From the NCBI GenBank assembly GCA_963701385.1, contig CAVOZW010000009.1, positions 124,001-188,000 on the forward strand: 64,000 nt of DNA. The letters run 5' to 3'. Below, piece after piece: positions 44,776 through 53,100 of this stretch. The position numbers and the translations under genes were made by a program. The stretch is from B30-G6 sp963701385. GTDB lineage: Bacteria; Desulfobacterota; Desulfobacteria; Desulfobacterales; B30-G6. Every line of letters starts with the position of its first letter. The first letter of the stretch is position 1. The notes beneath the pieces are model-generated. The model ran no database searches and was not told where the DNA came from. It saw nothing but the letters and a program-made list of their open reading frames with translations.

Positions 44776-44852
44776 GCCCACGTAGCTCAGTCGGTAGAGC
44801 GCTTCCTTGGTAAGGAAGAGGTTCATCGGTTCGATTCCGATCGTGGGCTCCA
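44776..44852 (+). tRNA. tRNA-Thr (GGU)
   Basis: Seventy-seven nt with encoded CCA. Acceptor GCCCACG/CGTGGGC, anticodon loop TTGGTAA (GGT). It lies 33 bp before tuf, the usual tRNA-tuf order. Confidence 0.96.
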
Positions 44853-44885
44853 TAGCATTTCAAAACTCATGGGAGGGTGAAGAAG

Positions 44886-46079
44886 ATGGCAAAGGAAAAG
44901 TTTAATCGAACCAAGCCGCATGTAAACGTAGGAACGATAGGCCATATCGATCACGGCAAGACGACCTTGACAGCGGCGATAACCAAGCATGCCGGTCTGA
45001 AAGGTTTGGCGGATTTTGTACCGTTTGATCAGATCGACAAGGCACCCGAGGAGAAAGAGCGGGGGATTACGATCGCGACGGCTCACGTGGAATACCAGAC
45101 GGCGAACCGGCATTACGCGCATGTGGATTGTCCGGGCCATGCTGATTACATAAAGAACATGATTACGGGAGCGGCACAGATGGACGGTGCCATCCTGGTG
45201 GTCGGTGCGGATGATGGACCGATGCCCCAGACCCGGGAACACATATTGCTGGCACGTCAGGTTGGGGTTCCAACGATCGTGGTGTTTTTGAACAAATGTG
45301 ACATGGTGGACGATGAGGAACTGGTGGAGCTGGTGGAGTTGGAGCTTCGGGAGCTGTTGGACAAATACGAGTTTCCGGGGGACGACACCCCGATCATTCG
45401 CGGCAGCGCGTTAAAGGCGTTGGAGAGCGACGATCCCGACAGTGAGGATGCCAAGTGTATTTTCGAGCTCATGGATGCCATCGACAGTTTTATACCGGAG
45501 CCCAAGCGAGACATCGACAAGCCGTTTTTGATGCCGATAGAGGATGTGTTCAGCATATCGGGTCGCGGCACGGTGGTAACGGGGCGCGTGGAGCGTGGCA
45601 TCGTGCATGTGAGCGACGAAGTGGAGATCGTGGGGATTCGACCGACCCAGAAGACGGTGTGCACGGGAGTGGAAATGTTCCGCAAGCTGTTGGATGAAGG
45701 ACGTGCGGGGGACAACATCGGGGTTTTGCTGCGTGGCACCAAGCGTGACGAGGTAGAGCGAGGCCAGGTTGTGGCGGTACCGGGATCGATAACGCCGCAC
45801 ACGAAGTTCAAGGCGGAAGTATACATATTGAGCAAGGAAGAGGGTGGCCGTCATACGCCGTTTTTCAATGGATACCGGCCGCAGTTTTATTTTCGGACAA
45901 CGGATGTGACCGGGATCCTGGATCTACCCGAGGGCGTCGAGATGGTCATGCCCGGGGACAACGTCACGATAACAGCCGAACTGATCACGCCCATCGCAAT
46001 GGAAAAAGAGCTCAGGTTCGCCATACGTGAAGGCGGTCGAACGGTTGGTGCCGGAGTGGTAAGCGAAATAATCGAATAA
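44886..46079 (+). CDS. tuf: Elongation factor Tu, copy 1
   Basis: A 397-residue GTPase that delivers aminoacyl-tRNA to the ribosome. G motifs: GHIDHGKTT (G1), DCPGHADY (G3), NKCD (G4) and GSALKALE (G5). It starts MAKEKFNRTKPHVNVG at 44886; a GTG nine bases upstream is in frame, but the GGGAGG site fits the ATG. It is nearly identical to the second copy at 59976, including the upstream GGGAGGGTGAAGAAG. Located in the tRNA-tuf-secE operon order. Confidence 0.97.
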   Translation: MAKEKFNRTKPHVNVGTIGHIDHGKTTLTAAITKHAGLKGLADFVPFDQIDKAPEEKERGITIATAHVEYQTANRHYAHVDCPGHADYIKNMITGAAQMDGAILVVGADDGPMPQTREHILLARQVGVPTIVVFLNKCDMVDDEELVELVELELRELLDKYEFPGDDTPIIRGSALKALESDDPDSEDAKCIFELMDAIDSFIPEPKRDIDKPFLMPIEDVFSISGRGTVVTGRVERGIVHVSDEVEIVGIRPTQKTVCTGVEMFRKLLDEGRAGDNIGVLLRGTKRDEVERGQVVAVPGSITPHTKFKAEVYILSKEEGGRHTPFFNGYRPQFYFRTTDVTGILDLPEGVEMVMPGDNVTITAELITPIAMEKELRFAIREGGRTVGAGVVSEIIE

Positions 46080-46097
46080 CGGCGAAGGAGTTTACTG

Positions 46098-46247
46098 GTG
46101 AGAATTATAGTTACCCTTGCATGTACCGAATGCAAAAGAAGAAACTACACAACAACGAAGAACAAAAGGACGACACCGGACAAGCTGGAATTCAATAAAT
46201 ACTGCCGATTCTGTCGTAAACACACGCTACACAAGGAATCGAAATAA
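46098..46247 (+). CDS. rpmG: 50S ribosomal protein L33
   Basis: A 49-residue protein from a GTG start with GAAGGAG upstream: MRIIVTLACTECKRRNYTTTKN and ending KYCRFCRKHTLHKESK. The four cysteines (CTEC, CRFC) form the zinc-ribbon type of L33. Standard position between tuf and secE. Confidence 0.96.
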   Translation: MRIIVTLACTECKRRNYTTTKNKRTTPDKLEFNKYCRFCRKHTLHKESK

Positions 46248-46294
46248 CGTGAACAGCGCAGTTCGTGACACTGACAAAAATGATTTGCCCCTGC

Positions 46295-46370
46295 AGGCCA
46301 GTAGCTCTAACGGTAGAGCGTCGGACTCCAAATCCGGGTGTTGGGGGTTCGAATCCCTCCTGGCCTGCCA
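46295..46370 (+). tRNA. tRNA-Trp (CCA)
   Basis: Seventy-six nt with encoded CCA. Acceptor AGGCCAG/CTGGCCT, anticodon loop CTCCAAA (CCA). Usual position between rpmG and secE. Confidence 0.96.
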
Positions 46371-46474
46371 CTTGTTAAGGGAGTAAATAGCAAACATATC
46401 ACGCATGCAGCCGTGAACGAATCGGTGAAGTGACATATATCCCTTTGACGAATATTCAAATTCTCAGGAGACCA

Positions 46475-46876
46475 ATGGGACGCATAAAACGCAAGAAGAC
46501 TTCGGGTCAGAAAAAAACAACCGCAACAGCCGAAAAAAAAGGGCTCGCGTCGGAGAAGGCAGAGGCTGGTCCAGCAAAGTCGGATGTCGTGAAAACGAAC
46601 ACTGACGTTGCAGGCAAGGCCAAGAAAATCTTCTCGATCAAAAAAATTTCTAAGCCGCCTAAGGCAGTGAGCGGCAAGAAGGCCCAGAATATTATTGATA
46701 AAAGCCTCCAATTTCTCAGGGAGGTCAAGGTAGAACTTAAAAAAGTGACCTGGCCCTCCAGAAAGCAAACCATCGGATCGACGGTTGTCGTGTTGATACT
46801 CGCCATGATCATATCCCTTTTCCTCGGTGTTGTTGATATGGGATTGTCAGGCCTGATCCGGGTCGTCCTCAATTAA
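46475..46876 (+). CDS. secE: Preprotein translocase subunit SecE with long basic N-terminus
   Basis: A 133-residue protein. The conserved core is LQFLREVKVELKKVTWPSRKQT followed by one membrane span (VVVLILAMIISLFLGVVDMG). About 70 lysine- and alanine-rich residues precede the core, long for a single-span SecE. SecE stabilises the SecY channel. CAGGAG lies before the ATG at 46475; an in-frame start 45 bases earlier has no site. Confidence 0.93.
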   Translation: MGRIKRKKTSGQKKTTATAEKKGLASEKAEAGPAKSDVVKTNTDVAGKAKKIFSIKKISKPPKAVSGKKAQNIIDKSLQFLREVKVELKKVTWPSRKQTIGSTVVVLILAMIISLFLGVVDMGLSGLIRVVLN

Positions 46877-46895
46877 ATATCAGGAGAAAAGCGAG

Positions 46896-47426
46896 ATGGC
46901 ACTTAAATGGTATATCGTCCATGTTTATTCGGGATTTGAAAGCAAGGTTAAGGTTGCGTTGGAAGAACGGGTTGCTTCATCTCCTTATCCCGAAAAATTT
47001 GGTGAGGTACTCGTGCCCACAGAGGAAATCGTCGAACTGGTCAAAGGCAAACGTAAGACATCGTCTCGAAAATTTTACCCCGGGTATATTCTGGTGCGGA
47101 TGGAACTTGATGACGAGACATGGCATATTGTTAACGATACTGCCAAGGTCAGCGGTTTTTTAGGCGGCAGAGAAAGACCGACACCCATATCGGATGAAGA
47201 GGCGGAACAGATCATCAATCGCATGGCGGCAGGCAAAGAGAAACCTCAGCCCAAGTATTATTTTGAAATGGGTGACGAAATTCGGGTGATCGACGGGCCC
47301 TTCTCAAATTTCAATGGAACCGTGGAAGAAGTAAACCCGGAAAAGGGAAAAATAAAGGTTCTGGTGAGTATTTTCGGCAGGTCCACACCCGTCGAACTGG
47401 AGTTTGTACAGGTTCAAAAAATTTAG
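46896..47426 (+). CDS. nusG: Transcription termination/antitermination factor NusG
   Basis: A 176-residue factor. NGN domain: KWYIVHVYSGFESKVK and FYPGYILVRMELDDETWHIV; C-terminal KOW domain: GDEIRVIDGPFSNFNGTVEEV. It binds RNA polymerase and couples with Rho or ribosomes. CAGGAGA precedes the ATG. It ends in TAG, the codon also used for pyrrolysine in this genome. Confidence 0.97.
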   Translation: MALKWYIVHVYSGFESKVKVALEERVASSPYPEKFGEVLVPTEEIVELVKGKRKTSSRKFYPGYILVRMELDDETWHIVNDTAKVSGFLGGRERPTPISDEEAEQIINRMAAGKEKPQPKYYFEMGDEIRVIDGPFSNFNGTVEEVNPEKGKIKVLVSIFGRSTPVELEFVQVQKI

Positions 47427-47450
47427 AAACAGGTATCAGGAGTATACGCA

Positions 47451-47882
47451 ATGGCAAAAAAGGTTATGGCTCTAATAAAACTTCAGGTTATGGCTGGGAA
47501 AGCCAACCCGTCACCCCCGATTGGGCCCGCACTTGGGCAGCACGGCGTCAACATCATGGATTTCTGCAAAGCGTTTAACGCCAGGACGGCCAATGATGAA
47601 GGGATGATAATACCTGTTGTGATAACGGTTTATCAAGACAGGACATTCAAGTTTATCACAAAGACGCCACCGGCGGCTGTCCTGCTTAAAAAAGCAGCTG
47701 CGGTCGCAAAAGGTGCGGGTGATCCCAAACGTGACCGCGTCGGGACCGTCACACGCGCTCAGGTCGAAGAGATCGCCAAGCTCAAGATGGTCGATCTGAA
47801 CGCCAATGATCTTGACGCAGCCTGCAAGATCATCAGCGGCACTGCCAGAAGCATGGGCATAGACGTCGAATCGCAACAGTGA
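47451..47882 (+). CDS. rplK: 50S ribosomal protein L11
   Basis: A 143-residue protein: KLQVMAGKANPSPPIGPALGQHGVNIMDFC, PPAAVLLKKAA and SMGIDVESQQ. It binds the GTPase centre of 23S rRNA. The last codons and stop (GAATCGCAACAGTGA) coincide with the start of a dispersed repeat, so the tail residues SQQ are repeat-derived rather than native. Confidence 0.96.
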   Translation: MAKKVMALIKLQVMAGKANPSPPIGPALGQHGVNIMDFCKAFNARTANDEGMIIPVVITVYQDRTFKFITKTPPAAVLLKKAAAVAKGAGDPKRDRVGTVTRAQVEEIAKLKMVDLNANDLDAACKIISGTARSMGIDVESQQ

Positions 47883-47976
47883 GCGAGGTTAACATAAACA
47901 GAATTTTTTCGGTCGCTGCGAAGCACTGCCGTACGGCAGAACACCTCTCGCAACTTGCTGGGGAATTCTTCAATTG
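47868..47976 (+). repeat. Dispersed GAACCGC repeat, long variant, between rplK and rplA
   Basis: Starts GAATCGCAACAGTGAGCG inside the last codons of rplK, contains an inserted hairpin CTGCCGTACGGCAG, then CTCGCAACTTGCTGGGGAATTCTTCAATTG. Same family and layout as the copy at 20672-20756. Confidence 0.75.
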
Positions 47977-48050
47977 TGTGTTGGAAAATATGACAGAACG
48001 GCCTTTAATCAAGAATGGGGTTGTTATTTTTTAATGGCTAAAGGGAGTAA

Positions 48051-48761
48051 GTGAGCAAAATGCCAAAACGGGGTAAGAATTATATCGGTGTGACAAAGAG
48101 CCTGAGCAGTGAAAAACAGAGCATGGACGCTGCCTTGAAAACGGCAATCGATGCTTCGTTCGCCAAGTTTGATGAAACAATAGACGTTGCTGTACGCCTG
48201 GGTGTCGACCCCAGACATGCGGATCAGATGATTCGGGGTTCGGTCATTCTTCCCAATGGTCTCGGGAAAACGGTATCTGTTCTCGTATTCGCCAAAGGAG
48301 AAAAAGAAACCGAGGCGCAGGAAGCGGGTGCCGATTTTGTAGGCAACGACGACTTGATTGAAAAGATCAAAGAGGGTTGGTTCGGTTTTGATAAAGCCGT
48401 TGCTACGCCCGACATCATGGGGTCTGTCGGGAAAATAGGCAAATTGCTCGGTCCGCGTGGTCTGATGCCGAATGCCAAAACAGGCACAGTGACCTTTGAT
48501 GTGGCCCGGGTGATCCAGGAACTCAAGGCTGGCAAAATTGATTTTCGAGTCGAAAAAGCAGGAATCGTTCACGCACCCATGGGAAAAGTTTCATTTGGTG
48601 CAGAAAAAATTCTTCAGAATGTTACTGCATTTTTGGAAACCATCGTTCGACTTAAGCCGGCGTCAAGCAAAGGAATCTATATCAAGGGAATTGCTGTCTC
48701 TACAACAATGGGGCCCGGGATTAAGATCGACATTTCCTCTATCAAAGACCTGTTCAAGTAA
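48051..48761 (+). CDS. rplA: 50S ribosomal protein L1
   Basis: A 236-residue protein with the L1 hallmarks DETIDVAVRLGVDPRHADQMIRG, LGPRGLMPNAKTGTV and ASSKGIYIKGIAVSTTMGPG. It binds the L1 stalk of 23S rRNA and can repress its own operon. GTG 48051 is used because GGGAG lies just upstream; an ATG 9 bases later is in frame. Confidence 0.95.
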   Translation: MSKMPKRGKNYIGVTKSLSSEKQSMDAALKTAIDASFAKFDETIDVAVRLGVDPRHADQMIRGSVILPNGLGKTVSVLVFAKGEKETEAQEAGADFVGNDDLIEKIKEGWFGFDKAVATPDIMGSVGKIGKLLGPRGLMPNAKTGTVTFDVARVIQELKAGKIDFRVEKAGIVHAPMGKVSFGAEKILQNVTAFLETIVRLKPASSKGIYIKGIAVSTTMGPGIKIDISSIKDLFK

Positions 48762-48889
48762 GCTGTTCCTAAAAAAGGATTTCACAGATTTGAATCAGCA
48801 AAGACGACCCAACTCACAGCTTAAGGTGTGGTTCTGATGTACTGCTGGGATGGATGGTCTTTTGCGCAGTTAATATCCATGAAAAAAGC

Positions 48890-48980
48890 CTGTCAAAGAC
48901 AGTAGGTGCACGTATTAGTGCCTAAGTGGCCACGCCATCCTACCGAGGCGGCTTATTGATGCAAACGCTTCAAAGGTTTG
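48890..48980 (+). ncRNA. Ribosomal protein L10 leader (cis-regulatory RNA)
   Basis: Upstream of rplJ the sequence AAAGACAGTAGGTGCACG, GTGCCTAAGTGG and CCTACCGAGGCGG follows the bacterial L10 leader pattern: a GTAGG/CCTAC stem with the conserved ACCGAGG turn. L10(L12)4 binds this RNA and represses rplJL. Confidence 0.8.
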
Positions 48981-48981
48981 T

Positions 48982-49016
48982 CTCCTCCGGTTTTTTTCAG
49001 AAAAAAGGAAGGAGGT
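48982..49016 (+). promoter_or_regulatory. rplJ: Hairpin masking the rplJ ribosome binding site
   Basis: CTCCTCC (48982-48988) and seven T pair with AAAAAA (49001-49006) and GGAAGGAG (49007-49014). The AGGAGG needed by rplJ is inside the stem. It is probably the off state controlled by the L10 leader. Confidence 0.7.
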
Positions 49017-49027
49017 GTGAGTTAACA

Positions 49028-49549
49028 TTGAAAAAAGAAACAAAGAAACAGATTGCCGAGAATCTCAAGCAAAGGTTTTCAAAATCGAAGGTCGTCATCG
49101 TCACGGATTACAAGGGTCTTGACGTTATGGCCATCAACGCCTTGCGTCGCAAACTCAGGGAAGCGGACATCGATTATCAGGTTGCCAAGAACACGCTTCT
49201 CATCAGGGCATCTGAAGGCACTGACGTTGCCGTGATCAAGAAACATTTTGTCGGCCCCAGCGCGATTGCCATTAGTTATGAGGACCCGGTTGCACCGGCA
49301 AAAGTTCTCATTGATTTTGCCAAGGAAAACCAAAAACTTGCGATCAAGGCCGGTGTCATGGGGAAGAAGATACTGGATGTCGATGCCATCAAGTCTCTGG
49401 CATCCCTCCCGTCTCGGGAAGTTCTCTTGGGGCAGGTGCTCTCGACCATGAACGGTGTGCCGACGGCTTTCGTGAGAGTACTCAATGGTGTTATTGGAAA
49501 TTTCCTCAATGTCCTGACCGCGATTAAGGATCAGAAGGAAGTCGGATAA
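49028..49549 (+). CDS. rplJ: 50S ribosomal protein L10
   Basis: About 173 residues from a TTG start: LKKETKKQIAENLKQRFS, VVIVTDYKGLDVMAINALR and YQVAKNTLLIRA. It forms the base of the ribosomal stalk with L12. TTG 49028 is preferred to an in-frame start 102 bases upstream, which would place the L10 leader hairpin inside the gene. GGAGGTG lies 11 bases before it. Confidence 0.93.
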   Translation: MKKETKKQIAENLKQRFSKSKVVIVTDYKGLDVMAINALRRKLREADIDYQVAKNTLLIRASEGTDVAVIKKHFVGPSAIAISYEDPVAPAKVLIDFAKENQKLAIKAGVMGKKILDVDAIKSLASLPSREVLLGQVLSTMNGVPTAFVRVLNGVIGNFLNVLTAIKDQKEVG

Positions 49550-49582
49550 TTTAAAGAAAAAATAATTGGAGGATACGTTAAA

Positions 49583-49969
49583 ATGGCTGATATCACAAAA
49601 GAAGACGTAATTGAATTTATAGCGAATATGACTGTTCTGGATCTTTCCGAGCTTGTCAAGGAGATGGAAGAAAAATTTGGCGTTTCAGCGGCAGCGCCTG
49701 TCGCCATGATGGCAGCCGGTGCTGGTGATGCAGGTGCTGGTGCACAGGAAGAGGAACAGACCGAATTTGATGTTGTCTTGATAGCCGCGGGTGATAAAAA
49801 AATTGCAGTTATCAAGGAAGTGCGCGCAATTACCGGTCTCGGTCTGAAAGATGCCAAGGCGCTTGTTGATGAAGCACCCAAACCTGTCAAAGAGGGTATT
49901 GCCAAGGAAGAAGCGGAAAAGCTCGTTGCCCAGCTTGAAGCAGCCGGCGCCCAGGTGGAAATGAAATAG
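49583..49969 (+). CDS. rplL: 50S ribosomal protein L7/L12
   Basis: A 128-residue stalk protein: the N-terminal dimer domain, an alanine/glycine hinge (AAGAGDAGAGAQ) and the C-terminal factor-binding domain (KKIAVIKEVRAITGLGLKDAK). TTGGAGGA precedes the ATG. It ends in TAG. Confidence 0.97.
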   Translation: MADITKEDVIEFIANMTVLDLSELVKEMEEKFGVSAAAPVAMMAAGAGDAGAGAQEEEQTEFDVVLIAAGDKKIAVIKEVRAITGLGLKDAKALVDEAPKPVKEGIAKEEAEKLVAQLEAAGAQVEMK

Positions 49970-50157
49970 CGATGGGTCTGTTCAGCCGGTCTGGCCAGTT
50001 CTAGTCTGTTGAGTCGCCGCGGGTCCGTTCGAATCATCGACCGAAGCAACCCAACAGGCTGCCCGCCTGGGCCGGCTTGTATCATGACTTGTGAAGTAAC
50101 ATCTAGGAACTGTAACTAAAACCGATACAGAACCTATAAAAAAAAATTGGAGACGCC

Positions 50158-53100
50158 ATGTCGAATAGACCTTCGGCCACAAAGCGCATTCGAAAGAATT
50201 TTGGCAAAATACGTAAGATAGTGGACATTCCTGATCTGATCGGTATGCAGCGGGAGTCCTTTGCCCGTTTTCTACAAATGGACATTCCCGTGGAGCAAAG
50301 AGAGGAAATCGGTCTGCAGGCTGTATTCAGGTCCGTATATCCGATCAAGGACTTTACGGGAAGCGCTTCTCTCGAATTCGTCTCTTACCGATTTGGAGAA
50401 ATCAAACACAGCGAAGAGGAGTGTGTGCAGAGGGGCATGACCTATGAACTGCCTGTACGTATTACCGTTCGTCTTGTTGTTTATGAGGTAGATAAAGAAT
50501 CCGGTGTGTCAAATATCCGCGACATCAAGGAGCAGGAGATCTACTTTGGGACGATTCCCCTTATGACGGAAAAGGGGACTTTTATCATTAACGGAACCGA
50601 GCGTGTCGTCGTCAGTCAGCTGCATCGGTCCTCCGGCGTGTTTTTCGACCATGACAAGGGAAAATCACATTCCAGCGGCAAGATTATCTACAGCGCACGG
50701 ATCATACCGGTGCGGGGTTCCTGGATCGATATGGAAATCGACCCCAAAGACATTTTGCACATTCGAATCGACCGCAGGCGCAAGTTTCCCATAACGATTC
50801 TGTTCAAGGCCTTTGGCTACTCAACCGAGGATATCCTTTCCTATTTTTACAGCTTTGACAGAATCTTTATAAAAGGCAAGAAGCTTTTCAAAGCCTTCAA
50901 CCCGGAACTCCTGAAAGGCCAAAGGGCTTCCGAGAGCATCAAGGATCCCAAAACAGGAGAAATTCTGGTCAAAAAGGGGCGTATTTTCACCAAGCGTTCT
51001 CTCAAGCAGTTGGCCGACAGCGAGATTGAAACGATTCCCATCAGCAGGGAAGCGTTGGAAAACCGTATTTCGGCCTACGCCATTAACGATCCGGCAACCG
51101 GTGATCTACTCATTGGACCGAATATGCTTATCGATGTGGAGCTTCTGGAGCGGATCCTCGAGTCCGGCATCACCGAGTTTGAAGTCCTGCACATTGACGG
51201 TGTTACGAGCAGTGAATCGATTCATAAAACCCTCAAGCTCGATAAAGTTGAAAAAAAAGAAGATGCATTGATAGAGATCTACAGACGCTTGAGACCCGGC
51301 AACCCTGCAACCCCCGAAGTGGCTCAAGATTTCATGGATCACCTGTTCTTCAAGTCGTCATATTATGATCTATCGAGTGTTGGCCGGCTCAAATTGAATT
51401 TGCGTTTGGGTATTGAAACGCCGATCAAGCTCAGAACGCTCAGGAAAGAAGATATTTTTCTGACTGCCAAGACACTTCTGACACTCAAGGATACACAGGG
51501 GGTTGTTGATGATATCGACCACCTGGGTAACCGCCGCGTGCGTGCAGTCGGCGAGCTTCTCGAAAATCAGTACCGTATCGGACTGGTGCGGATGGAACGC
51601 GCTATCAAGGAAAGGATGAGCCTTCAGGAAGTCGATGCCCTCATGCCACATGATCTTGTCAATCCCAAACCGGTTTCAGCTGTTGTCAAAGAATTCTTTG
51701 GAACGAGCCAGCTAAGCCAGTTCATGGACCAGACCAATCCGCTGTCCGAAACGACACATAAGCGGCGTTTGAGTGCATTGGGTCCCGGCGGGTTGACGCG
51801 TGAACGTGCCGGATTTGAAGTCCGGGATGTGCACCCCTCTCATTATGGTCGAATTTGTCCCATTGAAACCCCCGAAGGCCCCAACATCGGCCTGATTGTA
51901 TCCTTGAGCACCTATGCGCGTGTGAACGATTTCGGGTTTATTGAAACGCCTTACCAGGTCGTGGAAAATGCCAAGGTAACGGACCAGGTCAAGTTTCTGA
52001 GCGCATTTGAAGAAAAAAAACACCCCATCGCCCAGGCCAACGCCACCATCAACGAAAAGAGAGAATTCATCAACCAGTTGGTAACCTCCCGGGTCGAGGG
52101 TGAATTCATGATGGTCAACAGGGAAGAGCTCGAGTTTATGGACATTTCGCCCAACCAGCTCGTGAGTGTATCCGCTTCGTTGATTCCCTTTCTCGAAAAT
52201 GATGACGCCAACAGGGCCTTGATGGGATCCAACATGCAGCGGCAGGCCGTACCGTTGATCATGAATGAAGCACCCCTTGTGGGCACCGGTATCGAGGGTG
52301 TTGTTGCCAAAGACTCCGGTGTCACTATTGTGGCGGATCGGGATGGGTTTGTAGAGGATGTCGAAGCTTCCCGCATCGTCCTTTCACATGGCCGGGAAGA
52401 GGATGAATTTGAAAAGCCGGTGACCATCTACAACCTCTCCAAGTTCAACCGCTCAAATCAAAATACCTGCTTTAACCACCGGCCCATCGTCAGAAAAGGT
52501 GACATCATTTCCGCCGGAGACATCATCGCAGACGGACCTGCCACCGACATGGGAGAGCTGGCCCTCGGGAAAAACGTTACCGTGGCCTTCATGCCCTGGG
52601 GTGGTTATAACTTTGAAGACTCCATTCTGGTGAGCGAAAGACTGGTCCGGGATGGGACCTATACCTCGGTGCATATCGAAGAGTTCGAGGTGGTTGCCAG
52701 AGACACCAAGCTGGGCAAAGAAGAAATAACCAGAGACATCCCGAATGTCGGTGAAGAGGCACTCAAGGATTTGGACGAAAGCGGAATTATTCGACTCGGC
52801 GCCGAGGTGACCCAGGGTGATATCCTGGTTGGGAAAATTACACCCAAGGGAGATACGCAACTTTCTCCCGAAGAAAAACTCCTTCGGGCCATATTCGGTG
52901 AAAAAGCCGGAGACGTCAAGGACACGTCTCTGCGTGTGCCGCCGGGCGTTGAAGGCATCGTCATCGATGCAAAGGTTTTTGCCCGAAGGGGTACCGATAA
53001 GGATGAGCGGGCGCAGCTCATAGAAAATGAGGAGATTGGCGTACTCGAAAGTAATCGGGATGCCAAACTGTCGGTCATGAGCGGGATGATGCAGACACGC

